NCBI RefSeq assembly: GCF_000091045.1
Contig: NC_006680.1
Coordinates: 353,501-417,500 of the forward strand
DNA: 64,000 bases
Reading direction: 5' to 3'
Source of the DNA: Cryptococcus deneoformans JEC21
Taxonomy: Eukaryota; Basidiomycota; Tremellomycetes; Tremellales; Cryptococcaceae
Translations under genes and position numbers: made by a program
Shown: piece by piece, positions 45,998-57,452 of the stretch
How positions within the stretch are numbered: the stretch's first letter is position 1
Layout of the letters: each line of letters starts with the position of its first letter
Notes under the pieces: generated by a model
What the model was told of the DNA's origin: nothing
Databases searched by the model: none
Seen by the model: the letters and a program-made list of their open reading frames with translations, nothing else

Positions 45998-47259
45998 ATG
46001 TCCGCCCCAAACGCCACAGCCTCATCTTCCAAACACAAGAAAGACAAGTCCAAGGAAAAACACGGTAAAGAAAAACATCACCACGACAAGTCCAAGTCCA
46101 AAAAGGACAAAAAGTCCAAGAGCGAAAAGCATGAAAAGGGAGAGAAATCTCCATTTGAGCATAGGGAGATGAGAATGAGGTTAAGTGTACCTCCCAAGTT
46201 TGCTGGTGATGTTATGGCAGGTGTGAGAGATCAGCTGGATGGGATGATCATGCAGTGAGTGGGATCCAGGTCTCGAGCGTGGGGGTATGGTAAAGAGGCT
46301 GATAAGGTTAACAGGTATGTGCCCGAAGTGAAGGGTGTTCTCATCGCCCATTGGGACCATAGCTTCGATGATGACACAGCAAAGATCATAAATGAATGTC
46401 CCTTTGAGGTTGTCAACGTTGAATTCCATGCCATCTACTGGGCTCCCAAGATTGGACAAAAACTCCGTGTGTCTATGACTTTTCTGTTAATATAAGAAAT
46501 ATAAGCTGACTTTGCCATCAGGTGGTATTCACTCCATTTCTTCCCCATCCCATTTGTCCCTTATCTTCGCTGGCGCTTTCAACGTCTCTATCCCTATCCA
46601 GCATATCCCCGCCGACCTCTATGAATTCGAGGAAACCGATGAAGTCGTTGAAACAGAAAGCCTCGACGGTAGTGAAGTCGAGTATGTTGATAAAAACGAG
46701 ATGGAAGTAAAGGAAACGGGTAGGTGGAGGAATAAAAAGACTGGCGAGTTCTTTGGCAAGAGGGAGTTAGTCAAATTTACCGTCATTGGGTAAGTTTCAT
46801 TCCCTCTTTCATCTCTTTCAAAAAGTGTCGTTGTTGATAGCATCGTGGAAAAGGATGCAAGTCACAAACCAAATGCTTTCCCTGACAGGGTCCCTCCTTG
46901 AAGACCCTTCTAACCCTCCTCCTGCCCCCGAAATTGTTGCCGTCCCTATCATGCCTTCACCAAGCCCTTCACCTGAACCTCAGCAACTGCGTCCCGCCAA
47001 GAAGGCTCGCACCCAGGCTCAGTCTCAAGTCAAGCAAGTAGACATTAAGGATGAGGTGGACACTAGTAAAATGACAGCAAGAGAGTTGAAAGCTTACAGG
47101 AAGGAGGAGGAAAAGAAGAAGAGGGATGCGAGGAAGGCGAGGAAGGAAGGACGAGTGGATGATGATGCTGAAGGAGAGGAGCAAGAGGAAGGGAGTGCTG
47201 GCACGAAGAGGAAGGCCGATGAACAGGAGGGTGAAAAGAGGAAGAAGAAGAAGGAGTAG
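45998..47259 (+). CDS. RPA43: RNA polymerase I subunit RPA43
   Basis: Four exons from ATG 45998 to TAG 47259. A Lys-rich N-terminus (KHKKDKSKEKHGKEKHHHDK) precedes the Rpb7-like N-terminal domain (FEHREMRMRLSVPPKF; RYVPEVKGVLIAHWD; PFEVVNVEFHAIYWAPKIGQKL), then the OB-fold start HLSLIFAGAFNVSIPIQHI and the RWRN...GEFF insertion. The C-terminus is a Lys/Glu-rich tail. The order matches Rpa43, which with Rpa14 forms the Pol I stalk and binds Rrn3 for rDNA initiation. Convergent with bS16m, 201 bp apart. Confidence 0.9.
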
Positions 47260-47460
47260 GAGTTTAGGCTTGTATATTATCTTCTTCATAGAAATGGTGT
47301 TTATTAGCGATGATATACCCACTGTGATTGTATCATTGGCTTGAATCTGCAAAACCATGTTGTATGAGATATCCAGCAATGAAGATGCCTCCAGTCGAAT
47401 GCGTGATGTAGCGCTCTAACGATAGTAGGACATAGATAGAACCTCGATGTGCATAATCCC

Positions 47461-47929
47461 TTAAGGCAATGTACTTTCCACCGCCTTTCCACTAGCTGCT
47501 CCTGTTTGTGGGATTCCTGAAGGGGGAGGAGACCACATATGTTGCCACTTGTGGGGAGTGGTGAGAACACCTCCCTGCATAGAAGTCAATCACACAACAT
47601 TCGACCAATTGTTTAGAACAAAGACTCACCCTCTCCAATAACTTGACAGCACTCCTAGTAGGTTGCGCGCCCACGCCTAACCAGTACTTTATCCTGTCCA
47701 CATTCAACTCGACTTTCTTCTCCTTTACGATCATATCCTCGGTACCCTTTGCAAAAACATTGGCGGCGGCTGGAGGTGTGTTGCCTTCTCGCACACGGGG
47801 GATGGGGTCGTACACGCCCAAGAGCTCAAGAGGCTTGCCGTCTCGCGGTCGTTTAGAGTTGATAGCGACAAGATGGAAGATGGGATTTTTGCGGTGGCCG
47901 TGACGGGCGAATCTGATTCGGACAGGCAT
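47461..47929 (-). CDS. MRPS16: Mitochondrial ribosomal protein bS16m
   Basis: Two exons from ATG 47929 to TAA 47461 with one intron (donor GTGAGT after LLER). ATG 47929 was chosen because MPVRIRFARHGHRKNPIFHLVA is the normal bS16 start. The family core continues with KPLELLGVYDPIP and the helix VDRIKYWLGVGAQPTRSAVKLLER, then a short fungal extension with Pro and Trp. It belongs to the mitochondrial small ribosomal subunit. Length (about 135 residues) is usual for the fungal form. Confidence 0.93.
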
Positions 47930-48488
47930 TGCAGGCAATTTGTATGGGGGTGTGGGGGGTTATAGGAAGGGATATGGATTTGGTTGCAATTTTTGATGTT
48001 TTTAACCAACTTTTCCAGTCGAAATGCTGGTCGAAAGAGGAAAGGGTGAAAGCGGCAGGGAATTTTAGCCGGAAAACTGAGTGGCCCAATCCCAATAAAA
48101 CTTGAGGAAATTCATCTCTCGGTTTCCTTTTAATGGTTTTTAATGGCTTAATAACTGCTGGATGTCTGAGATGCCTGGGGGAGTTCTTCTGTCTCTTTGT
48201 GTTCAGCATCTTAGACAAATTTGCTCTGCTTGTTAAGCATACATGCTGCTATGCAGTGGGAAAGTTTATTGTGACTGGCTTTTTCTTTCACTTGACCATC
48301 TCAATACCCAATTTTGTGAATTTGGGTAGCTAAGAGTGATGACGTCTACAGTTTTCGCCCCTCTTATCTCTGTTGCCTTATTACTCGTTCGTCTTCGGAG
48401 ACCATCTTCTTATACACGCGGATGTCTAATCACCGTAGACTTCCCGCTATCCCCTTCTTTTCCAAACCTCCGGACTCCCTCAGTAACC
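47930..48488. promoter_or_regulatory. Divergent promoter bS16m / TRS130
   Basis: 559 bp between start codons. A direct repeat of TTTTAATGG occurs at about 48128-48148. No further gene was recognised; an open frame reaching upstream of 48489 is probably leader sequence. Confidence 0.4.
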
Positions 48489-51400
48489 ATGCCGCTGACC
48501 ACAATCACCTATACCCTCCATCCTACCCCTTCTCCCGCCTCATCAAGCTCATCAGTCCTCCACAATGCCGTGGCGGGCATAAAGGCTCATCTGCCTCTCC
48601 GTAATCTTCATTGGAAATCATCTTCTCGAACATCCCTGAGGACGATACAAGAGGTAGACATAGACCTTGTGGACTTGGGGGAAGTTACCAGTCTAAGAGA
48701 TAAAAATGTCAGCGTTTTGGACTCGCCCCTGGTCAACATGTGTCTTGTCGTCTGCGAAGTGCGTCATCATGTTCAAGAAGCAATGACAATTGAGCCAGCT
48801 GACGCTAAACTGGCTCTCAGGACGGGGAGGTTTATAAATCACAAACGCGGAACTTCATCAGAGACTGGCTCTCTCTCCTTGCAGCTCGCAGAACTCCGCA
48901 CGCGCCACTGATTGTGCTTGTCAACCCACCAAATAGTGCTGCAGACAAGTCAGGCAAGACGGTTTGGGGAAAGGATAAAGGCGTACTGGGAAAGCTCAAA
49001 GCGGATTTCAATGTCGGAAAGCGCGATAGGTTTGTTTGTATCCTTCTTTTTTGTTTGAAATACTGACCCGTTATGCGACAGATGCGTTCAGTTGAACTTA
49101 CCGCCGCCAGGGGTGAATGATCCAGCTGCGTGGCCCGAGCTTATCAACAAACTGAAAGAGTGTTTTGTCATTGCATTTGATTCTGCAATCCTGGAACGAG
49201 AGGATGAGGTGAAGCGGGGAGAAGCGCAAAGGGTGATGGTGGGGTGGAATTTCTGCACATGGTTTTTGCTCAAGGTGCGCCCTCCTCACTCTGCGTTTTG
49301 AGGCAAAAACTCAGTGGAAATCAGGAATCTCTGGCACAATCATTTGAAGGGGTCAATCTGCCGGAGGACTCACTCATCATCTACGAAGAATTAGAGGCAG
49401 CTTTCATCCAGGTGTTGAAGGAGCAAAACCTTTCGTGGTTTGGTAAACTTGGTGCTACGGGATCTCGTGACGATTCATTGCCTGTACTGAACACAACCAT
49501 GAAGCCCTATCGGGAAATGCTGAGGTCTAGCTCCATCAGTGTCTTTGATTTTAGGATATATCTGTTTGCCAGGCAAGGTATCTTGCTAGGGAAACTGGGA
49601 AGAATAACAGAGGTCGCCAAGAGGGGTCAATGGTTTGTTGCCAGCCTTGCAAATCGCTTGAGGGAGAACGAGGTTTGTTTGCACTCCTCATGTCTTCACT
49701 GTGGATATTTACATTGTTACAGGCCGATCTTGCGGAACATTTTATCGAATCATGGACTTATACCGCCTGCATGGACATTGTCTCCAAATGTGATCAGTGG
49801 GCGCGACTTGAACGTCCAAACAATGATTACTCTGGCCTGACGGCATACGAATCCGTCAGATCTGAATTATTAGATATTGCGCGTATACAAGTAAATCTCG
49901 TCTTCATTCTGCTAGCGAGCATGAGAGCTGACACGGGACAAAGGTAGAACACTTGGGTGTCTCGTCAGGACATTTACCTTCCACATATCCGTTCCAATCC
50001 TTCCAATCTGCCTCTGTCCCCCAATCCTCCACGTCAGACGTCCTCTTCGACGAGTCAACCCTTGCCTCCTCTGTGCCTTCATCGCCAGTTGTCCCAATAG
50101 ACTCCTCCTCCACATCTCGTCCGCAAATGTCCAATTCTATTCTCCTGGCGGCCATAGCCGATCGTTCCAATTTCTTCGCATTGTATCGCGATCTTACTCT
50201 CAAAGTCATTGCTGCATATCGCAAATGCGCCAAAAACCTTTCTTGCATCCGCCCCTTGACAAACTTGCTAGGTCTCGCTGTTATTCTAGATCAATGGGAT
50301 GAAGCTTACACTCAAGCCCAAGAATTGGCGAAGGAATGTCAGGAATTGGGAGTATGGGATAGAGTGGTAAAATATGCTTTGGGAGTAGCGTTGAAGGCGT
50401 CCAAAAAGCTAGATAAAGATGGAATGGAGTGGGGAGAGTTGGCAATTGGGTATTTAGAAGTTTCTGTCAGAGAAACAGGGAAAACAGGAGATGGAGACGA
50501 GGATGAGTTATTGAAAGAAGTGATTGAGGGGTTGAAGAAGGTGAATGAGGTATGGAACGGTGAGTGTTATGTAATTCGCAAGTAGAAAAGATCCTAATAC
50601 CTCATCACAGTCGAGGGCCACCGGTCGTTCTCGATTAGGCTGTTGGGGAAGGAGACAAAGATTGATCGCAATGAGATAACTGTCGATGTTGAGATAACGA
50701 ATGAATTGGATATTGTAAGTATCGAATCATATCTGCTATACCGACCAGAAAGATCAGACGAACGTCTAACCAATGATAGGATGTTGAAGCGGATGGTGTG
50801 GAAGTCAGACTAAGCCATCCTCATTCTGGCGGCGTGGTTCATTTTTCAGCGAAAGAAACTAGTCTTCATCCGGGCGTCAACCTTATTCGACTTTCAAGTT
50901 CGGTATGCTGCGCTACCTCTAATTCCGTACCGCTGAATAATCAACTGATCAGAAGCTTCTAGACGTCTACTCATGGGATATATAACCTTCAATCAGCCTC
51001 TCTCTTTCTTGGTCAACTCAACTTTAATTATGATCTGAAAGATTCAGGAAGGTCGGTAATCATCAGAAGAGATGAAGGTACGTTAAGGATGCCTTATAAT
51101 AGTGGGCTATCACATGACATCGCGTTACCTGCAATGTGCGGCTAATTGCTTTACAGTCAAGTTGACGGATGATACTCTCGTGATCCTTGATATCAAGAAC
51201 GGCCAGGTCGACTTGCAAGAAGTAAGGGTGAATCTGACATCTCTGACCAGAGGGGTTGGGTTCATCCTTGAAGACGCCAAATGGGACGAGACTAGTGGGT
51301 CCATTTGCGAAATGCGAGATGCGAGATGCGTCAGAAGGTAGCTGATAATGATTGTATAAGATCTTACGTTAAACGATGAAGGCTTAATTACAATCGGCGA

Positions 51401-53038
51401 TATCAGAGCTGAAGAAACAGTGAGAATAAGCATACCCTACACGGGTCTTCCGCCTACGGACTACATGCGAGTAAGTGGACAACAGCAACAAGTTTTATCA
51501 CCATTCAGAAACTAACAAGACGTGGAAGGCCCACATCATGCTGCTACACAATACGGACAAAGGTGTTCGACAATGGGTGGATGTACAAACAATCGACACG
51601 GGTCTTCCCCTGACTATTAACGTTCAAGACTTTTTCCGACCCGACTGGTGAGTCAAGAGGAATTCCTTCTGTTTATGACAGATCCACTAATCGCTGTGAT
51701 AGTTTGCTATCCCATTTCACTGTCTCGCCTGATGATAAGGAGATCCTGAGGATCGCTTCTGCCGCGCTGATTGCCCCCGATGGGAGTGGATATGAAGTGG
51801 AGAGTTGTAGAAAGCAGGGAGGGGGTCCCATAGTATGCGGATCACTTTCTGTGTGGAATGATCGATTGCTGATTGAAGTTACTTCGTAGGTATCTGTGGC
51901 TAGTCAGCCATTGTCTTTCCTGTTCAAGATAAGAAGAAAGAAGGATGGTGGTAAGTCCACACATTGATATAATGCAAGGAGATATAACTGACGGCGACAA
52001 TAGATCCTGTATCGTCTTTAAATTTGAGAATCAAATACCGCCAAATAGACGAAGGTTGGTTTAAATGTGCCTTACAGCTAGTGGCTAGAAGAATATACAC
52101 TAATAGGTACTATTTTGCAGAAATACGTTCTAGCGTTACCGACGCCTTACGTTCTCTTTCCCCTACTTCACGCTCATCTATCGAACGCGCGGTCCGCGAG
52201 ATCCTTGCCGATCGCTCAAAGTGGAGAAGCTATCTTATCGGGGAATCCCTTGAAGAGATTTTCCGTTATGAACTAAAGGATATGGGCGATAGTGGCTTGG
52301 CCTTTTGCGAAGTAAGCGTGATGCAAAATCCCAAAAAAGCGAGGCTAACATGGCTCGAAAGTCTATCAAATCGGCGACCTTGCCAGAATGGAGAAGCCTT
52401 GAGATCCCGGTTGATGTTCCTCAACGTCGCGTATGTCAATCCAGTCTGAGAAAAAGCACACACCCAAAACTGACGATATGCACGCAGCTACTCACAGCGA
52501 TCTCCTTGACTCCAACCTTATCACCAAGCACATCCATTTACCAAGGTCGACCGCTGGCCTTTTTGCTCAAGCTCTCAACATCTTCGCAATGGATGGGTTT
52601 ACCATCTGAACTCACGAAAGAAGAGAAAACCCAGCGATTGGTGTACGACGTTCAAGTCAATCCTGAGGATTGGATAGTGTTAGGGAAGAAGAAGGCTTAT
52701 TTCGTCCCGGATGTAAGCCTCAAAACTTGCTATGCAAAAACGAGACTGATCATTTCTCTCTGTAGCCCGAAAAGGATGTTTCAGTCGAGATTGTACTCCT
52801 TCCCACTCGAGCTGGTACTATCTTCCTTCCCAACGTCGCCATCTATCCCTTGGATTCTCCAGGAGGGTCCTCGGAAGGGCAAGCTAAGATACAAGGAGTC
52901 TTATGTGAATCATACATGAAGAATGCGGCACAGACCGTGAGAGTATTGCCTGCAAAGAAGGAGGTTACGGTTTTGGTGCCGGTACCGTTGCCTGGGGCCG
53001 TGCCGATAGGTGAACAGTGGGAGGGAGTCAGAGCATAG
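48489..53038 (+). CDS. TRS130: TRAPPII complex subunit TRS130/TRAPPC10
   Basis: Large multi-exon gene to TAG 53038. ATG 48489 (MPLTTITYTLHP) is preferred because TRAPPC10 proteins begin with a beta-strand of this type (about VTYT.HP); the frame opens at 48336 but the extra residues are hydrophobic and unlike the family. Recognisable segments are RDWLSLLAAR, SLAQSFEGVNLPEDSLIIYEELEAA with LKEQNLSWFGKLG, FDFRIYLFARQGILLGKL, AEHFIESWTYTACMDIVSKC, an all-helical centre, then beta-rich C-terminal domains ending AAQTVRVLPAKKEVTVLVPVP. It is the TRAPPII-specific subunit that helps activate Ypt31/Rab11 at the late Golgi. It is convergent with the BTB gene, 115 bp apart. Confidence 0.9.
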
Positions 53039-53153
53039 AAAGAGTTATAGTGTGTCATCTTCGGGACAATTTTCTACATACCCTGCATCGTGTGACAATT
53101 GTTTGTATCTTACATGGCCTGTCAATCACCGGATCCGGCTACCTCTTTGTCTA

Positions 53154-53986
53154 CTACTGCTCATCTCGCAGCCTGGTATTTCTAAACCGCCTCCCCGCTT
53201 CCGACCAATCCCTAAGCTTGAACACATACCCCGTCTTGTACGAGTAGTCGTCGGGATACCCTGGACGTCGAACCGAACCTCCTTCTGGTTTATCGATGAC
53301 AGACTTGATGATCCGACTCTGCCACCCATTCTGCAAAAGCGCTATTGACTCCCAGAAATTGGATGTGCTTCCCTTTTGTCCCCTCACGAAAGTATCTTCA
53401 TTCATTGCCTCCAAGGCGGAGACACCTAGATCATCAAGGTCGAGTCTCGAGGCAAGGACTAGAAGATCCCAAGGTCTTCGTCGGCCGAGGTCCATAGCCC
53501 GATCCTTGAGTTTCTTAAGCACGAATTCTCTCAAGTCATAGAGATGGGAAAAGGAGAGTAAATCTCCCGCTTCTTCCATAGTGATGGCTAACATGACATC
53601 GTCTGATACTCGACTAAGGTCGAGGAAGAGCTGAAGGGTGCGAGAGGGGAAAGGAATATCGATAGGTTCGGATGGGTGAGGCGGTTTGGCAGGGACAGAG
53701 ATGGATTCGGGGGTGGAAGTATCTGCTACGGAGGGATTGGACATTTCTAGCATGTCGTGGAAGACGGCACTAGACATTTCTAGTTAGTGTATGGAAATCT
53801 TCGTCTAGGAAGCAACCTGCTACACTCAACTCACCTGGCATGAGCGAGACACCAGACATCGGCTTTGAAAAGGACACCGTCAGAAGAGACGAGGGTGATA
53901 TCACCTTTTGTATGAAAAGGATGAGTCTTGTACTGAGTGGCCTGGGACTGGCCATAAGGGGTTACTTGGCTCTTGTCGCTGGACAT
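53154..53986 (-). CDS. BTB/POZ-domain protein
   Basis: Two exons from ATG 53986, with one intron (donor GTGAGT) giving WCLAHAS-AVFHDMLEM. The start of a BTB fold is clear: KGDITLVSSDGVLFKADVWCLAHASAVFHDMLEM (written here in two overlapping parts; about residues 28-62), then a helical region SDDVMLAITMEEAGDLLSFSHLYDL characteristic of BTB domains lacking kelch repeats. The rest is helical and short. Fungal proteins of this size with a lone BTB are common and mostly uncharacterised; Cul3 adaptor activity is possible but not shown. Divergent from the ING gene. Confidence 0.85.
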
Positions 53987-54334
53987 GATGTTTGCTTAGG
54001 TGACTTGGGGATGTCAATCTGTATACCCGAGCTTTTATACGGTTGCTCTTCAAATCGTCACGAGATTAGATCGTCCACGCCTGACCGACGGGAGAGACAG
54101 CCGGCACGTCCCGAGCTTCCGGCGGAAGACGCCTTATCAAGGGCGGAGTTATATGCGTGGCGGGTGTGTGAGCGGCGGAGTTGTGGGTGATCTCCGCGTT
54201 GCTGTTGCCATTCCGCACCCTCCCATAATAATCTGCTCGGCATATCCTATATCCTCCCCTATTCCCCTATATTCCATACAGTCTCCATATAATTCGCCCT
54301 ACACGCACCCGTACCCGTATAGAACCACACTACA
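53987..54334. promoter_or_regulatory. Divergent promoter BTB / ING genes
   Basis: 348 bp between opposed start codons, with a pyrimidine-rich leader before 54335. No specific element was recognised. Confidence 0.4.
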
Positions 54335-55937
54335 ATGCCACCCAAGCTCACAGCTCTGCAACCTCCATCCCCCTCACCTCCACCCCCCACAAACGACGCT
54401 CAGGACCTCCTCGTCATACAGGATATCATGGATACTCTCGACCAGATCCCACCAGAGCTCACAAGAGTTCACAGCGACCTAAATGAGCTTGGTGCTGTAC
54501 TATACTGTAAGCGGATATCCTTTACGACCTTTTCGCTGGGCGCAAAAGCTGATTTAGCCGGATGTAGCTACTCTTGTCAGCCTAGAGAAGAAGCTCTACA
54601 CGCTAATTGACTGGATCCAAGATCCCAATGTCACACCAGAAAAACGGTTTGAGCTCCTGCAGGAGATTGCAGAGGAGGCCGCAAGGTACAAGCTCGGCGG
54701 TGATGATAAGATTCGAGTAGCTGCCGGTGCTTGTGATGGCGTAAGTGTTTGTTCTCCCTTGGGTCGCGCAACATTTTTGCTCATCCCCCGGATCCAGATT
54801 TTGAACCACCAGAAACATATCTCCAATCTCCTTGCATCTTCCACCTTGCTCGTTCCATCCCCACCTTCTCCCTACTCTCAATCCCTCACTCTTCCCTTCC
54901 CTCAACCGGTTACTAATTCTCGCCGCGTTGCCCGGGCTGCCAATTCGCCGTTCGGCAGTCGGGGCTATACCGCAAACGGGGGACCGTCCGAGACCAAGGT
55001 GGGTGATACGCCTAGCAAAAAGAAGAGGAGTCGAGTGCAACAGTTGGGGGCAAGGGATGATGATGAGTCGTCGAGTGCGGGCGGGGAGAAGAAGAAGCCT
55101 GTTAAGCGAAGAAAGCAGTACGTCTATCTTGTATGGTCCCCACACGCCAACTGGTCTGATGGGCAAGCAGAAACAGAGCGACTTCACCTACCGACTCTGT
55201 CGTCTCTAACTCTGGTTTTGGCGGGAAACCCATCGAACCCCGTACTGCGCGTCAACTCGCCGCTGCTGCCAACAGGGCCCGCCGTGAAGCCGATGACGGA
55301 GGCTCCGACACTGAATCACGAACAGGCAACGACGAAAAGCGCAGCAACGTACCCATGCAACCCTCTTTTTCAATCGACTCAAAGCGCACCGATGGTTTGG
55401 GCTTGGATACAGGCAGCAGAGAAGGCAGCGGTGTGAGAAGTGCAAACGTAACGCCTACTCTTGGCTACGCCGCGGTCATGCCCCCTACGGCTGAACTCAA
55501 GCGTCCATCAAGGCGAGGCGGTAAGCGTTCAAGCACAAATATTCCTGCTGCCGAAGAATTCGAGGAGGAAGAGTCCGAGGGATACGGTGACGACGATAGG
55601 TCGAAGAGAGGAGAGAGGTATGCCGAGATGGAGATGGGTGAGGAGACTGGAGGTGCTGGGGATGATCTAGATTCAAAGGTGTACTGCACTTGTAGGCAGG
55701 TCAGTTATGGCGAGATGATTGGATGTGACGATGACGATTGTGAGATTGAATGGGTGAGTCCATGTCTTTTATAGTTGGCTGTGGCGTTGCTGACAGCTCT
55801 GGGCGATTTAGTATCACATTGGGTGTCTCGGTCTGGATAAAACTCCTGCAGGGAACTGGATCTGTCCCAGGTGTATTGAGAGGCGAAAGAAACAGCCACG
55901 GGGCAAGAAGGGGACTCGAGGCAAGGCCCGAAAGTAA
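54335..55937 (+). CDS. ING-family PHD-finger protein
   Basis: Start ATG 54335, TAA 55937. The N-terminal ING coiled coil is recognisable ([35 protein letters not shown]). The centre is disordered; the correct frame after the splice at 55170 ([12 protein letters not shown]) was chosen because it alone reaches the PHD. The PHD finger is canonical: [21 protein letters not shown] (55680-55745), intron, [16 protein letters not shown] and ICPRC, which fits H3K4me3 binding by ING PHDs. A polybasic tail ([10 protein letters not shown]) follows. ING proteins are subunits of NuA4-, Rpd3- or NuA3-type histone acetylation or deacetylation complexes; which one is not resolved. Confidence 0.9.
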
Positions 55938-56271
55938 AAGCTACTATCGTTACTGGCACATACACTCTTATTCCTTAAAGCAGGTTGTGATATTTTTGTA
56001 GACTAGCTACCATTCTTTCTTCCTCCTTTTTCTAGATGTTGGGATACCCATGGTGTATGTATAATTTCCATAATCGAACGTACCTTGAATTTAATAGCTT
56101 GGTCGGCAATTCGCGATCCGAGATTTTGTTGACTTTGCGAGTCGATCTCGGCAAAAAACGAATGGCTCGATCATCATAGCTGGAATCGATCTCTCTTATT
56201 TTTTTTGCATCTATTCTTCTGCCTCAATATTTTAACTTACACATTGGGAGAACCTTGTCAGCAAAGTAGAA
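55938..56271. other. Tandem intergenic region
   Basis: 334 bp between the ING stop and PdxT start with an AT-rich segment and a T-run at about 56198-56208. Terminator and promoter functions are inferred only. Confidence 0.4.
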
Positions 56272-57280
56272 ATGACAATCCAGCCTGAACAAGTACCAGA
56301 GAAAGTCGTCATCGGCGTACTCGGTAGGTTCATCGTGGTGGTTTGGCGAGCCATAGTCCATACTATTTACTCATACCTCATTGAAGCTCTTCAAGGCGCT
56401 TTCATTGAGCACATACACTATCTCCAAAGGTCAATAACCCATACTTGCTAGTAATGAAAGAAACAGTACTGAACGGTTTATCCACAATACAACAGACTAC
56501 GTCCCCATGGCCACACGATCGAAGCTATTCCGGTGCGCAACGCCGATGAACTATCTGTACGTCTATTTTCCATGACACTTATACCCGAAATTTATTATCA
56601 CGCTCCTAATACTTGAGGCAGCGATGCCATGCCCTCATCCTTCCCGGGGGTGAATCCACCGTCATATCCCATCTCGCCTCACTTACTCCTTGCCTCCTGC
56701 CTGCTCTCCTCTCTTTCGCGCAAGACCCTTCAAAAGCGATGTGGGGAACGTGTGCGGGTATGATTCTCATGGCTGAAGAGGATGGGATTGGAGGAGGTAA
56801 GAAGAAGGGTGTGAAAGGCTGGGGCGGTGTAAAAGGTTTAAAGGTCTGGAGAAACCTCTACGGCAGTGAGTTTCCTTTTCCTCGTCCACATTGCTTCAAA
56901 AGGTGTAAAAGGCGGTGGCTTAGACGATGATGGAATTCTTAGCCCAACTAGAATCATTCGAAGCGGCTCTCGATATCCCCGTCTTATCCGACCCTTCGAG
57001 ACCATTCAACGCAGTATTCATCCGTGCGCCAGCTGTGCACAGCCTTGCGCCAACAAAGACAGACATGGAGGAGACTCAAGTCCTCGCCACTCTTCCTGCC
57101 GAGTACCTCCCTTCACCGCCGCCTTGCGACTCGCCACTGGGTGAACCCAATGTGGACGATTTGGGCAAGGTGATGATCAGACAAGGGAGAAAGATGGTCA
57201 CCAGTTTCCATCCTGAATTAAGTGGGGATATGAGGATTCACGAGTATTGGGTTGAAAAGTGTGTCCTTGGAAGAAGATAG
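56272..57280 (+). CDS. PDX2: Pyridoxal 5'-phosphate synthase glutaminase subunit (PdxT/SNO)
   Basis: Five exons from ATG 56272 to TAG 57280. Class I glutamine amidotransferase marks are in order: VVIGVL-ALQGAFIEH, LILPGGEST (56640-56665), the nucleophile GTCAGMI (56745-56770), the oxyanion/loop region YG-TQLESFE across a splice, FIRAPAV, and the His-Glu pair in TSFHPEL (57200-57225). It hydrolyses glutamine to supply ammonia to the PdxS/SNZ synthase for vitamin B6 synthesis. An unusual glycine/lysine-rich insert (GGGKKKGVKGWGG) follows the nucleophile. The PdxS partner is not in this window. Convergent with YPP1. Confidence 0.93.
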
Positions 57281-57452
57281 ATCGTTAGGGGGGAGAAATA
57301 TAAAGTGTGGATTTCTTTTCTTTTCTTGTAACTAGATCTAGGGGCAATTGTATCGTAGAAAAGAAGAAGGAAGAAATAAAATGCCATATTCCATCACATG
57401 TATATCTTTGAAAACCTGTTTTTGAATTTAGAACGAAAGAAGGAAGAAGAAA